Shown here: one piece after another, positions 23,805-37,100 of the stretch
Position numbering within the stretch: the first letter of the stretch is position 1
Layout: each line of letters opens with the position of its first letter
Notes under the pieces: generated by a model
Told to the model about the DNA's origin: nothing
Databases searched by the model: none
What the model saw: the letters and a program-made list of their open reading frames with translations, nothing else
Assembly: GCF_000340215.1 (NCBI RefSeq)
Contig: NW_006921534.1
Span: 1,607,053 to 1,671,052 of the forward strand
DNA: 64,000 nt
Origin: Pseudocercospora fijiensis CIRAD86
Taxonomy: Eukaryota; Ascomycota; Dothideomycetes; Mycosphaerellales; Mycosphaerellaceae
Direction: 5' to 3'
Position numbers and translations under genes: made by a program

Positions 23805-25190
23805 GTGTCGCCCCTTATAATAGCTAGTTTATTACGAAACAACAACCGTGCTGCCGCTAGTAGCGCTAGCAACGACAACGCTAGCGGCATAGTGCCTGCT
23901 AAAGCGCCTCCTACTAAAGTGCCTACCGGAGCACCTACTAAAGTGCCTCCTGCTAAAGAGCCTGCTACTAGGCCTACCGAAGAACCTATAATTCTAGGTA
24001 ACGACCTAGAGTTGCCTATTAACGACATTCTTAGCAATATTGTTAACCGTCGATATAGCTAACTAGCCTTTAGCCCCTAGCTAGTAGCGAGGCTTTAAGA
24101 AGCTACCTAAAACAGGCTTACTACCTTGCGTTAAGAACAATAGCTAAAGGATAATCTTCTCGAGATTCGCCGCCTCTAGGAATCTCTAACAACAACTACT
24201 AAGCTAATAGCAGGACCTTCTTTACTACCTATCTAAAAGAAGGACGCTAAACTTAAGGACTGCACCGTATTTAATAGCTCTAGTCGAAAGCAGTACAACG
24301 ACTACATTCGTAACTGTAAACTTAACTAGCGCAATGCACTAAGAGCGCTACTAGACGACTATTCCTTAGTCGTATACGCTATATAGTACATCAATAGCGA
24401 CCTAAAGCGCATATAGGATAACTATTTCGACTCCCTCGACGACTAGACCGCTATTTAGTAGCAGACCTATAAAACTATTATACTAGATACCCTTAGAAAC
24501 CCTATACTAAGGCAACAATATGCTTAGGACCTGTATCTTCGAGCTAAATAGAAGACTAATTAATCGGCTCGCTTATTTAAAGCCTATTTAAAGACCCTCG
24601 AGGATAACCTTCCGCCTAAGACTAATTCTATATAGATCTCGGAAATACGCCTAAAACTTAGATAGGAACTTATCCTCGAATTAGACCGTCGCCGTGTATT
24701 CGAACAAGCCAACCTAATACGCATTTAATTTATAGTCGAAGTAGAAACAGCCGAACGAGCTATCTAGCTCTAATAACGACTAGAATCGAGGATCCGGCTA
24801 GCTAGTACTAACCGCGGCAATCGTAGTAGCCGCGGAGGAAATTAAGGTTCCTACTATAACAACAATGCTAACAATAGGAACAGTAATAATGACCGTAGAA
24901 GAGGCCGTAGCCGCCGGCTATATAGAGGAGGCCGCGATAGGGGCCGTAGAAGGGGCTCGTATCCCTATAGTACTAATCGCTTAACTAACAATAGCAGCAA
25001 CAGCGGCTATAGCAACCCCCTAACCGGATTGAAGTGCTTTAATTGTAATAGTACTAGCTATCTACTAGGCTAATGCGACAAACCTAAGGACTAGGCCCGA
25101 ATTGACCGTGCTTCCGCTAAGCATAGGAAACACCTTTTAGCCGCTAATACTACCCTAGTCGGCTCTTTTAATTAGTCGAAAAAAGAGTAA
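23805..25190 (+). pseudogene. Element A gag, RIP-mutated
   Basis: 461-codon frame to the TAA at 25188-25190, broken by TAG. The N-terminus is Ala/Pro/Lys-rich with PTKVP-type repeats, then a gag core (FNSSSRKQYNDYIRNCK), an RGG-like segment (RRRGRSRRLYRGGRDRGRRR) and a CCHC zinc knuckle starting CFNC. The knuckle's histidine codon now reads Tyr (CAC to TAC, a CpA change) and its last Trp codon is TAG. The first codon in phase is GTG, so the start is uncertain. Confidence 0.8.
25179..25184 (+). promoter_or_regulatory. Probable gag-pol -1 frameshift site, element A
   Basis: A run of six A ends one codon before the gag stop. The pol frame is exactly -1 to gag and open from this point. In element B the equivalent is A7, a canonical A AAA AAA slippery heptamer. 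Confidence 0.55.
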
Positions 25191-28100
25191 GCGCCGCACT
25201 AACTGTTAGCCTTATACGGCGTAAGACTATCGACATTGTGCTAGCTATTATACGTACCTGTCTTATATCTAGGCGCGATACTAACTATAAGGCAAAGGTT
25301 ATACTAGACCCCGGAAATTCAGTTAGTGCCCTTATTAGCTATCGCCTAGCTAAGCAATTAGACCTCCGACAACTACCGAAAACTAACCTGCCAACCCTTG
25401 CTTAGTTTAATAACGCTCGGCACTTAACCTATAGGGCCTACTATATTCCTATAGTTCTAAAAGACGACCTCGGAAATAAACGCCTACTGAACTTCACTAC
25501 CTACGCGGTAGATATAGATAGCCTCCTATCCGACATTGTTATTAGCAACCCTGTTCTTAAGTACTATGCTATAGTTATAGACTTAGGCAGTTAACAATAG
25601 CGATTTAGAATCGCTAGGAAAGAGGACATTAAACACATTAATGTTAGCGAGTGTCCTAATGATATTAGGGTCCTATTTATTAGCAACCTAACACTAGCCT
25701 CCGCCTTAGCTAATCCGACTACCGACCTGCTCGGTAGTAATAACGATAAACCTGTGCCCCCTAATAGCATAGACCCTAATTAGCTCGAACGTATACTAGT
25801 ACCTATTCGAGAGACCTATATTAATATATTCAAACATTACCTAGCATCGACATTGCCTATGTTTAAGGAGATAGATTATAAGATTAATATTATAGAGGGC
25901 AAGGAGGTTCCTTTTAGCCCCCTCTACAACCTTAGTAAGCGAGAGCTTGCTATATTACGTGAGTACCTAGAGGAAAACCTAGCTAATAGCCGCATTCGGT
26001 ACAGTAACAGCCCTACTAGTGCCCCTATCCTATTCGTACCAAAGAAGGATAGTAGCCTACGCCTCTATATCGATTATCGTAGGCTTAATACTATTACTAT
26101 CAAAGATCGCTGTCCACTTCCTCTTATTAATAAGACCCTCGATCGCCTTTCTAGTGCCTACTACTACACTATATTAGACATTAAGGACGCCTATTACCGC
26201 ATTCGTATTCGCAAGGGCGATAAATAGAAGATAGCCTTTCGCACTCGCTATAGCTATTTCGAGTACTTAGTTATGCTATTTAGGCTAGCTAATGCCCCTG
26301 CTATATTCTAGTCCTACATTAATCGGGCCCTATTAGGCCTATTAGATTACCTCTATATAGTTTACCTAGATAACATCCTAGTTTATATACACTTACCTAA
26401 TATTGCGGAGTACTAGGCTATAGTCCGCAAGGTCCTTAACCGCCTACGAGCCTATAGACTGTATTGCAAGCCTTCTAAATGCACCTTTGCTGCTAAGAAG
26501 GTAGCCTTCCTTAGTTTTATCGTATTAACTAATAGTGTTAAGGCTAATCCTAATCGGATCAAAACAATTACTAAATAGCCTGTTCCTACGTCTATTAAGG
26601 AGCTTTAATCGTTCCTCGGCTTCGCTAATTTCTACCGCCGTTTTATTAAGGGCTATTCGAGGCATGTAATGCTATTGACTAAGCTTACTAAGACTAAGGC
26701 AAACCCTTCTAGAGAGTTCAGGTAGACTAACAAAACGCAAGCCGCTTTTAACGGTCTAAAGAAGCGATTTACTAAAGTCCCCTTATTGCACTATTTCGTG
26801 CTAAGCAAACAGATCCGAATTGAGACTAACGCTTCACAGTTCGCTATATTAGCTATTATGTTACAACAGGCTAATAACACCTACTAGCACCCGATTGCCT
26901 TCTTCTCGAGGAAGATAATTAATGCTAAACGTCGCTACGAGACTTACGAGCAAGAGCTCTTAGCTATTGTTAAAGCCTTCAAGCATTAGCGCTACTATCT
27001 TAATAGTGCTTAGTATATAATTCAGGTCTATACAGACTATAACAACCTCCGTAGCATTACTAAGGTTACTAGGGTTATAGGTCGACAGGCTAGATAGGCC
27101 GTCTACTTCGCCGGGTTTGATTTTAATATATTATACCGGCTAGGCGTAAGTAACCCTACCGATAGCCTATCGAGGCGACCTAATTACGACAGCGAGACCT
27201 AATATATTAATTCTTTGTTTCCAACCCTGTAGTATAAGATTGCTATAGCCTATATTGTTAATAAGCAAGCGTAGGATAAGCGGACTTCCGGACCCCGCGG
27301 CGACAACAAATACTATAGCGGAGTTGTCGTTCTTCTAGTATACGTTAAAAGAAAGGACGTAGATCGCTCGAGCTATAATAACTCGATTAAAGACATTGCT
27401 ATCTATAGTAATAGCCTATATAGCGACAGCACTGTAGAAGAGGTTATAGTAGTTCCGGCTGCTAGTGCTATTAGATGCATATAATACGTACCTCGTTCGA
27501 TAGCACGGGTGCTATTAAATAACCTTGCAAATAGGGATAGTTAATCGTTTATAGATAAGCTGTTGCGTGCTTAGCAGAGGGACGCCTTTGCTGTCGAGCG
27601 CATTAATAAGCTTGTAAGTAGGCGGGCGACTCGATCTAGCAAGAGTAATAACAATTAGTCGATCGACGACAAAGGTTACTTAAAGTTTAAGGGCAGGTAT
27701 TATGTCCCCGCTAAACAATCGATTAGACAAGAGCTTTTAAAGAGGCACTATAATAGTGAACTCGCTAGTTACTATAGTATAGAGAGGTCGTACGAGTTAC
27801 TATCGCGTATATACTACTAGCTAAATAGTAAGCGGCATATAAAGGAGTATATGCAGACCTGTACAGTATACTAGCGAGTTAAAGCACTAAAGCACTTACT
27901 ATTTAGCGAGTTGTCTTTACTCCCTATTCTAAAGAAGCCTTTTGCAGAGCTTACAATGGATTTTATTATAGGTCTTCCCTCTACTAAGCGAAGAGGAAGC
28001 AAAGACGTCTTTAACGCTATACTAGTTATTATAGACTAATTCACTAAGGGTGCTCGTTATATTCCTACTCGAAAGGATTAGACTGCTATTAATATAGCTA

Positions 28101-29092
28101 AAGCCCTATAGAACAATATCTTCTGCAGCTATTAGGGGACCCCTAAGGGGATAGTCTCCGATAGGGGCTCGACATTTATATCGCACTATTAGAGCGAATT
28201 ATGCCTATAGCTGAGACTAAAGCATCGGCTATTAATAGCCTTCTATCTACAGACTAACGGTTAGATAGAGAGGCAAAATGCTACGCTATAGCAGTACCTG
28301 TATAGCTACATTAATAAAGACCCTAACAGATAGGTTAACCTTCTACAACTAGCCGAATTCGTGTATAACAATAGTGTGCATTTATTAACTAAGGTCTTAC
28401 CCTACATAGCTATAATAGGCTAGAACGCTGCTATGCTATAAGACCCCCTATCGCTCGAGGCCGAGCGTAAGGAAAGGGAAGCGCGTTAAATACCCGAAAC
28501 ACTAGCGGCTATTAAGAGGGTTTAGAAAATGCGGGAAATCTATACTAAGATAGCCGAGAAGTTGACAAAGGCTTAAGAGTACTAAAAGACCTACTACGAC
28601 AAGTACTATACGCTAAGGACCTTTAAACAAGGCGACATAGTTATACTAAGCACTAAGAACCTCCGCATCCGCAAGTACCTATTACCTAACGGCAAAACAA
28701 GGCCTAAGCTCGCACTAAGATACATTAGTCTATTCCGCATTCGAGAAGTTAAGGGCTCCTCCGCATAGGCCTATTAGTTGTAGCTTCCTCCTTATTATAC
28801 TATCTATAACACCTTCTATATATCCCTCCTTAAGCTATATTACCTACGCGAGGAGGATGAAGCCCCTACTAAACATAAAGATATACTAGCGGATAGTAAA
28901 GAGCTATAGTCTATAGAACGTATTCTAAAGCACTAGACTAGGCAAGGCAAGAAGGAGTACCTATTGAAATGGCAAGGCTATTTACCTAAATAGGACTTAT
29001 AGGAAGCTAAAGGTTCCTTTAAGGACATAACTAAGTTGTTAGATAAGTATTAGACTAGTGTAAAGAACAAGAAGAAGGCTAAGGGCCTATAA
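25184..29092 (+). pseudogene. Element A pol: protease, RT, RNase H, integrase, chromodomain, RIP-mutated
   Basis: In the -1 frame relative to gag, ending TAA at 29090-29092. Protease near 25300 (VILDPGNSVSAL). RT from about 25850 ([35 protein letters not shown]); the YLDD box at 26363-26374 reads YLDN, from GATGAC to GATAAC at a TpG. RNase H (IRIETNASQFAI, TYEQELLAIVKAFKH). Integrase with MDFIIGLPS, VSDRGSTF and IERQN carrying the DDE residues. A C-terminal chromodomain (KKEYLLKWQGYLPK, FKDITKLLDKY). Stops are almost all TAG. Not functional. Confidence 0.88.
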
Positions 29093-30261
29093 TGTTACCT
29101 AGGAACAATACTACCCCTAGGGTGCTATTAGCTAACTAATTAGAGGCAAGCAATTGTTAGCAACAAAGGACAATAAGACTATACTACTATAGAATCTACC
29201 TCTTTACTAGCGCACCCTGCAAGACCCTTCTCTTAGCGCCCCTCTTGTTCCTCTATTCTATCGAGGCCCTAAGGCCTAAGCGATCGACGAGGGCGATACG
29301 CGCGCGCGTACGAATAGCGGTAAGGAAGATAATAGCGTCGCGCTACGAGCTAGCAAAGGGCAGCGCGGCTAGCGCGGCTATATTAGTAACAGTGTTACGG
29401 GGTATATTGCTATTCGAGAAAGGAAGGATACCGCTATATTAGTAACGGTGTTGCTAATATTATTGTTAGTTAAAGAAGGAAACCGGAAGCAAGGTAAAGT
29501 TAGCGCTAAGACGGCTAGCGCCGCTATTATTAACATTACCTAGTCGCTACTGTTATTAACCTTACCTACGTTAAAACTTTAAGGCACCTTTAATTAAAAC
29601 TTTAATCAAACTTTGAGGCTAAGTTAAAACTTTAAGCCGCTCAAAAGATTAAGTAGACTAATAGACTAACTAACTAAGGGCAAAACTATAGAGCTAAGCT
29701 AGCCGGGGTCGATCTTGCGGACAATAGGTTACTCCTCGATCTTTCTAACCCTTTAAGCGAGGCGAACCTTAACTACTGCACTTATAATAGCCTTTACCTA
29801 TAGAAACTAGACGAGCTGTGTTTTTTCTAAAAAGTAAATAATAGCCCTCGTAATAATAAGAACAAACCCTCGGAAGTAGACAACCCTCGGAAGCGGACAT
29901 TACTAGGTCTTTTAAGAGTAGACGCAAAGAACTCGATACGATATCACTTAGAACGGAGGTAGTGCTACAATACCCCGTATACCTACCTATTGCAGTAGGG
30001 AAGGTACGCTCGTATTATAATTAGTCGATAGTCCTTAATTCTTGTAGCTTTATGTCCCTTTACTTTATTATATGCAAGGATAGCGCAGTTAGAGTTAGAT
30101 ATTGTATTAGAAGGTGAGGTTTGATATAGTTACATAATCAGGTGGTTAAGTGTTTAATTTAGCGCGGGCTAAGCAGCTTATTAGACTTGCTAAGTTAGCG
30201 GCAATAGAGGTCGTAGAATATAGACAGGCTACGAGGGCGCGGCCTTTAGAAAGGAAGCGTG
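29093..30261 (+). other. Element A 3' untranslated region
   Basis: About 1.2 kb between pol and the 3' LTR, paired in sequence with 37988-39177 of element B. It starts with a GC-core palindrome and carries a purine-rich AGAAAGGAAGCG just before the LTR. No frame of consequence; a 65-codon frame at 29245 is broken in element B. Confidence 0.6.
29105..29131. repeat. GC-core imperfect palindrome, copy 5 (element A type)
   Basis: ACAATACTACCCC then TAGGGTGCTATTAG, 12 bases after the pol stop of element A. It shares core and length with the element C copies but has different arm bases. Confidence 0.75.
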
Positions 30262-30457
30262 TATTAGGGCTAAAGAGGCTACACGTAATTGGTATGTAAC
30301 TAGGCCAAGTAAAGCTAGGGTCTTAGTGCCTTAGGCAGGGCTTGGCGCTTAGTAATAGGCCAACTTGCCTGCCTTCCTCCCTCTCCTCCTAGCTCCTTAT
30401 CGAATACTACCTATACCTACTACTACCCTATCTACCTGCTAACAGACCCTTCTTATA
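30262..30457 (+). repeat. Element A 3' LTR
   Basis: 196 bp, differing from the 5' copy mainly by transitions at CpA/TpG sites (e.g. TATACGTGATT versus TACACGTAATT). Confidence 0.92.
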
Positions 30458-30462
30458 CCGCA

Positions 30463-32055
30463 CTAGGGCGAGTAGGGTTCTAAGGGGTCTTGCCCTTGTT
30501 TTAGGACTAGGTCTAAGACCGTATAGCAGCGTAGACATCTATACTGTTCTTAGTAACCGCGTAAACATTAGTAACTGCGTCCGGATCCTAAGAAACAAAG
30601 TTAACCTTAATAGGCTTAGTAGTACTATTACTGCTCCGCTCCTTAACCTGTTTTGCCCTAACCTTCTAAGTTTCTCGTTTAGTAATAGCGGCGAGGGTAC
30701 TGTTCCTAGTGTCCTTAAACTCGATCTTGCCGCTATACTTCTTTTCTAGAAGGGTCTTTAGCTAAGGCAGCTTCGGGGCTCTCCGATCCTATTCGAAATC
30801 AATCTTATCGCCGGTGTCTATATAGTAGAATCGGCTATTTACTTGTATAATAAGCTTCCTTTTAAGAAGCTCTTTCTAGATAGGGTAGGACGATTAGATA
30901 TATTTAAACCCGCTATATATCTAGTACTTGCTATCTAAGTTAGAATAGATCTTCCGTATAGCGTAGACATCTACTAAAGGGGCTTTAGGGTAGTTAGGAT
31001 CTGAAACCTAGTAGACTAGTAGTATATCGCCTAGTATAGTAGTATTAATAACCTCCCTAACTCGCTATAATGCTTTCGCATTTAGGTTTAGCTAGGCTAG
31101 GGATTTAGCTAAGTCCGCGATATCCTAAGAGTGCTTAGTAATAGTAGGAGTTACGGTCTTAGGACTACTTTGCGATTTAGGAAGGAACTTAGGTCCCTTG
31201 CTTCCTAAGGCTTCTTTCCTAACCTACGCTAGGTTATTCCGGTCTTCGCCGTAGATAAACTTCCTCGTATTAGCTATACTATTAATATCGGCCTTAATAT
31301 ATACTAGGACCTCTTTGTATTTCCTAAAGCTCTTAGGATCGGCCTCGCTAAGCTTATAGCGGCGGAAGATACGCTAAGCTATAGGCTACGGCAACCCCTA
31401 GAGGAGCAGCCTCGTTCTCTAAGAGTTTTCGAGGTTACTCTGTTCGATGCTATCCGCTAACTCGACAAACTCGCGGATATACCCCTTTAGGTCGTTATCC
31501 TTAGTACGCCTTACTAAGTAGAGGGACTCGAGCTACGTACGACTGCCTTTAATACGACGGCTATCGCGCTCCCGATACTCCCTTATAAAGGCTATCTTAA
31601 AGGTCTCCTAGTTAGCATTAGACTTGTCGTCCCTTTCTAGGTAGCTAACTAGGGTTTTAAGGGTTCGGTAAAGCTTAGAGGAGGTAGTCCTCGTAAAGGA
31701 CCGAATCTTATACTAGTCGGATTCTCTATCGAGCTCGTAATTAACTAAGCCTTCCTTAAAGCGCTTAATATGTGCTATAGCGTTCTACCCTTCGAATAAG
31801 GGATTTGTACTGCTCCCTAGTTCTAGCGGGCGACGCTTGCTCTAACGGAGAAGCTTAGTTTGCTTCTCTATTATCTTTATAAGGACAGTATAGAGCGCCT
31901 CTAGCGTAGAGGGCGTAGGAGGTTCGCTTATATTAACTAGTCGCCGCCTAATTTCTTCGTTAATAGGATTAGGGGCGTTTTCGGATTCAGAAGATTCCGC
32001 TAATTCTTAATGCTCGTTTTCGCTAGAGCTAGAGCTTATCCGATTGCTTGTAAAT
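30463..32055 (-). pseudogene. Element C gag, 5' part, RIP-mutated
   Basis: Minus frame from about 32055, where an acidic Ser/Glu-rich N-terminus is read (ELAESSESENAPNPINEEIR), down to the insertion of element A. The capsid-like core includes EYRERDSRRIKGSRT and LYLVRRTKDNDLKGYIREF, in the retrotransposon gag pattern. TAG stops are frequent. The first Met cannot be fixed. Confidence 0.7.
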
Positions 32056-32305
32056 TAGTTAAAAAGGAATGCTATATAAAGTTGAAATAAAATGCTATAT
32101 AAACGTGTTTTTAGTATATTTAGTTTATTGTAATATTGCTACGCGAGAGAATAGTGTATTAGGCTGTTTTCCTAATAATACCCCGGGGGTAGCATTAGGA
32201 TTTAGCCCCCTAGGGGTCGCCTAGACACTACTAGGAGCTTTAATTTAGTAAACTTAGGCGAGAGCCGCTTAGAGGGAGAGACTGCAATCTCTGTTTATAC
32301 CTAGA
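32056..32305. other. Element C leader, right-hand part, up to element B
   Basis: Noncoding leader upstream of element C gag on the minus strand, containing a GC-core palindrome. Ends in the target duplication CTAGA (32301-32305) made by element B. Confidence 0.6.
32167..32200. repeat. GC-core palindrome, copy 6, extended
   Basis: TTTTCCTAATAATACCCC then GGGGGTAGCATTAGGA, upstream of element C gag. It includes the same outer TTTTCC/GGA extension as copy 3. Confidence 0.85.
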
Positions 32306-32502
32306 TATTAGGACTAAAGAGGCTATACGTAATTAGCATGTAACTAGACTAAGTGAAGCTAGGGTCTTAGTGCCTTAGGCAGGGCTTAGCGCTTAGTAAT
32401 AGGCTAACTTGCCTGCCTTCCTCCCTCTCCTTCTAGCTCCTTATCGAATACTACTTATACCTACTACTACCCTATCTACCTGCTAATATAACCCTTCTTA
32501 TA
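32306..32502 (+). repeat. Element B 5' LTR
   Basis: 197 bp, begins TATTAGGACTAAAG, ends TTCTTATA, followed by the same TAGTATTCGATC primer-site-like sequence as element A. Confidence 0.92.
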
Positions 32503-32759
32503 TAGTATTCGATCTACCCTTTAAGGGCAGTAGCTAGATAGTCCTTATTTCAAGCTTTTAGCGGTATAGCTACGAACAAGACTAATCTAACTATATTGCG
32601 CCTAAAGAACGGGACCTATACGTACTATTCTATCGAAACAACCGTACCAATTATCAAGCAAGGCCTTCTATACGGCCTATTATACTAAGTTAAGCATACT
32701 AAGCCGATATCTACTAATTCCGCTATATCCGCATCTTAGGGGCTAATAATACATTATTA

Positions 32760-34109
32760 GTGTCGCCCCTTATAATAGCCGGCTTATTACGAAACAATAA
32801 CCGTGCTGCCGCTAGTAGCGCTAGCAATAACAACGCTAGTAGCACAGTTCCCGCTAAAGTGCCTACTAAAGTGCCTCCTACTAAAGAGCCTACCGGAGAG
32901 CCTATTAAAGAAGAACCTATAATTCTAGGTAATAATCTAGAATTGCCTATTAACGACATTCTTAACAACATTGTTAATCGACGATATAGCTAGCTAGCCT
33001 TTAGCCCCTAACTAGTAGGGAGACTCTAAGAAGCTACCTAAAACAGGCTTACTACCCTACGTTAAGAATAACAGCTAAAGGATAACCTTCTCGAAATTCG
33101 CCGCCTTTAGGAGGCCCTAATAACTAATACTAAGCCGATAGTAGGGCCTTCCTTACTACTAGTCCTAGTCTAGAAGAAGGATGCTAAACTTAAGGACTGC
33201 ACCGTGTTTAATAGCTCTAGTCGAAAGCAATACAACGACTACATTCGTAACTATAAGCTTAACTAACGAAACGCACTAAGGGCCCTACCAAATGACTATT
33301 CACTAGTCGTCTATGCTATATAGTATATTAACGGCGACCTAAAACGCACCTAGGATGACTATTTTAACTCCCTTAATAACTAGACCGCTGTTTAGTAGTA
33401 GACCTACAAAACTATTATACTAGACACCCTTAGAAACCCTATACTAAGGCAACAACACGCTTAGGACTAGTACCTTCGAGCTAAACAAAAGACTAATTAA
33501 TCGGCTCGCTTATTTAAGGCCTATTTAAAGACCCTCGAAGATAACCTCCCGACTAAAACTAATTCTATCTAGATCTCCGAAATACGCCCTAAATTGAGAT
33601 AGGAATTGGTCCTTAAATTGGACCGCCGCCGTGTATTTGAATAGGCCAATCTTATACGTATTTAATTCATAGTTAAAGTCGAAACTGCTAAACGAGCTAT
33701 CTAGCTCTAGCAACGACTAGAATTAAGGATCCGACCTACTAGCAACCGTAGCAACCGTAGCCGCGGAGGAAACCAAGGTTCCTACTAAGACAACAATGCT
33801 AATAATAGAAATAGTAACGATCGTAGAAGAGGCCGTAGCTGGCGGCTATATAGAGGAGGTCGTAATAGGGGCCGTAGAAGGGGCTCGTATCCCTATAATA
33901 CTAATCGCTTAACTAACAATAGCAGTAATAGCGGCTATAGCAATCCCCTAACCGGGTTGAAGTGCTTTAACTGCGATAGCACTAGCTATCTACTAGGCTA
34001 ATACGACAAACCTAAGGACTAAGCCCGAATCGACCGTACTACCGCTAAGCACCGTAAGCACCTTTTAGCCGCTAATGCTACCCCTGTCGGTCCTTTAAAA
34101 AAAGAGTAA
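32760..34109 (+). pseudogene. Element B gag, RIP-mutated
   Basis: Frame to the TAA at 34107-34109, parallel to element A gag: PTKVP-type N-terminus, SSSRKQYNDYIRNYK core, RRRGRSWRLYRGGRNRGRRR basic segment and zinc knuckle CFNC. In this copy the knuckle's His and last Cys are both changed to Tyr (YLLG-stop-Y). Stops are TAG or TAA. Confidence 0.8.
34097..34103 (+). promoter_or_regulatory. Gag-pol -1 frameshift slippery heptamer, element B
   Basis: Seven A read in gag phase as A AAA AAA, one codon before the gag stop; pol continues in the -1 frame. Position and phase match element A. Confidence 0.65.
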
Positions 34110-37100
34110 GCGCCGCACTAACTATTAGCCTTATACGGCGTAAGACTATCGACATTGTGCTAGCTATTATACGTACCTGTCTCGTATCGGACACGTATAG
34201 GACTAACTATAAGGCTAAGGTTACACTAGATCTAGGAAATTCAGTTAGTGCCCTTATTAGCTATCGCCTAGCTAAGCAATTAGACCTTCGACAACTGCCT
34301 AGGACTAACCTACTAACCCTTGCTTAGTTTAATAACACTCGGCACTTGACCTACGGAGCCTACTATATCTATATAGCCCTAAGAGACGACCTCGGCAATA
34401 AGCGCCTGCTAAACTTTACTGCCTACGCAGTAGACATAGACAGCCTCCTATCTAAGATTGTTATTAGCAACCCTATTCTTAAGTACTATGCTATAGTTAT
34501 AGACTTAGGCAGTTAATAGTAGCGATTTAGAATCGCTAGGAAAGAGGACATTAAACACATCGATGTTAGCGAGTGCCCTAACGATATTAGGGTCCTATTC
34601 ATCGGTAACCTAACACCTACCGCAGCTAACCTAATAGTCGACCTATTAGGCGATAACGATAAGCCTATACCCCCTAATAGCATAGACCCTAATTAGCTTG
34701 CTCGTATACCGGAGCCTATTCGAGAAACCTATATTAATGTGTTTAAACACTACTTAGTATCGACATTGCCTATATTTAAAGAGACGGATTATAAGATTAA
34801 TATTATAGAGGGCAAGGAGGTCCCTTTTAGCCCCCTCTATAACCTTAGTAAACGAGAGCTTGCTATATTGCGTAAGTACCTAGAGGAAAACCTAGCTAAT
34901 AGTCGCATTCGGTATAGTAACAGCCCTACTAGCGCCCCTATCCTGTTCGTACTAAAGAAGGATAGTAGCCTACGCCTATGTGTTAATTATCGTAGGCTTA
35001 ACGCTATTACTATTAAAGACCGCTATCTACTTCCTCTTATTAATAAGACCCTCGATCGCCTTTCTAGTACTTACTACTACACTATATTAGACATTAAGGA
35101 TGTATACTATCGCATCCGCATCCGTAAGGGTAATAAATAGAAAACAGCCTTCCGTACCCGCTATAGCTATTTCGAGTATCTAGTTATACTATTTAGGCTA
35201 GTAAACGCCCCTATAACATTCTAGTCCTACATTAATCGGGCCCTTTCGGGTCTATTAGACTACCTCTATATAGTTTACCTAGATAACATCCTAGTTTATA
35301 TATACTCCCCTAATATTGCGGAGCACTAGGCTGCAGTCTATAAGGTACTCGATCGCCTACGAGCCTATAGCTTATATTGCAAACCTTCTAAATGCACCTT
35401 TGCTACTAAAGAGGTGTCCTTCCTTAGCTTCCTCGTATCGACTAAGGGTATTAAGGCTAATCCTAACCGGATTAAGACTATTACTAAGTAGCTAATACCT
35501 ACTAGTATTAAAGAGCTTTAATTATTCCTCGGTTTTGCTAACTTCTACCGCCGGTTTATTAAGGGCTATTCGAGGCATGTAATGCCCCTAACTAAGCTTA
35601 CTAAAACTAAGGCTAACCCGACTAGAGAGTTCAAATAGACTAACAGAGCATAAGCCGCTTTTAACGGTCTAAAGCGACGCTTTACTAAAGTCCCCTTATT
35701 ATACTATTTCGTACTAAACAAGCAGATCCGAATTGAGACTGACGCTTTACAGTTCGCTATATCGGCTATTATGTCCTAGCAATCAGATAATAACTATTAT
35801 TAGCACCCGATTGCCTTCTTCTCGAGGAAGATAATTAACGCTAAGCGCCGCTACGAGACCTACGAGCAAGAGCTCCTAGCTATTATCGAGGCCTTTAAGC
35901 ACTAGCGCTACTATCTCGATAGCGCATAGTATACTATTTAGGTCTATACGGACTATAAAAACCTCCGTAGAATTACGAAGGTTACTAGGGTTATAGGTCG
36001 ACAGGCTAGATAGGCCGTCTACCTCGCTAGGTTCGATTTTGATATATTATACCGGCTAGGCGTAAGTAACCCTACCGATAGCCTATCGAGGCGACCTAAT
36101 TACGATAGCGGGACTTAGCAATCCATTAATTTATTGTTTCCAACCCTATAGTATAAGATTGCTATAGCCTATATTGTTAATAAGTACGCGTAGGATAAGC
36201 GGCTTACCGGACTCCGCGACGGCTTAAAGCATGTTAATACTCTTACTATATTAATAGTACGTATTAAGGCAAGAGCTAAGGATACAGACAGGAGAAGTTA
36301 TAATAACTCCCTAGTCGATATCGCTATATATAGTAATAGCGATTAAAGCACTAATGCAGTTAATCTAGCTACTAGTGCTATTAGATATATATAATGCGTA
36401 CCTCGTTTAACAGCGAGGGTGCTATTAAATAACCTTGTAAATAGGGATAGTCAATCGTTTATAGATAAGCTGTTACGGGCTTAGCAGAGGGACGCCTTTG
36501 CTACTAAACGTATCGACAAGCTTGTAAGTAGGCGAAAGACTCGATCTAGTAAGAGTAATTAGTCGATCGACGACAAAGGTTACTTAAGGTTTAAGGGCAG
36601 ATACTATGTCCCCGCTAAACAATCGATTAGACAAGAACTTCTTAAGCGACACTATAATAGCGAGCTTGCCGGTTACTATAGTATAGAGAGGTCGCACGAG
36701 CTACTATCGCGTATATACTACTAGCTAAATAGTAAGCGGGACATAAAGGACTACGTAAACACGTATGCCGTATATTAACGAGTTAAAGCACTAAAGCACT
36801 TACTATTTAGCGAGTTGTCTTCACTCCCTGTTCTAAAGAAGCTATTTGCTAAGCTTATAATAGATTTTATTATAGGCCTTCCGCCTACTAAGCGCAGAAG
36901 AAGCAAGGATATATATAATGCTATCCTAGTTATCGTAGACCGATTTACTAAGGGCGCTCGTTACATTCCTACCCGAAAGGATTAGACGGCTATTAACCTA
37001 GCTAAGGCGCTATAGACTAATATCTTCTGTACCTATTAGGGAACCCCTAAGGGGATAGTCTCCGATAGGGGCTCGATATTCATATCGCACTATTAGAGCG

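Larger units (their letters stand above)
23352..30457 (+). mobile_element. Element A: Ty3 chromovirus inserted in element C
   Basis: LTRs of 196 bp at 23352-23547 and 30262-30457, flanked by the 5-bp target duplication CCGTA (23347-23351) and CCGCA (30458-30462); the single difference is a CpA-to-TpA change. LTRs begin TATTAGGGCTAAAG and end TTCTTATA (TG...CA before RIP). Between them are gag with a zinc knuckle, and pol in the order protease, RT, RNase H, integrase, chromodomain, which defines a chromovirus. Orientation is opposite to element C. All frames are interrupted by TAG/TAA. Confidence 0.93.

Noticed and set aside
23768..24037. Minus-strand glycine/leucine-rich frame resembling a membrane protein
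   Set aside because: It is the antisense of the Ala/Pro-rich gag N-terminus of element A; the same shadow occurs in element B (32723-32971).
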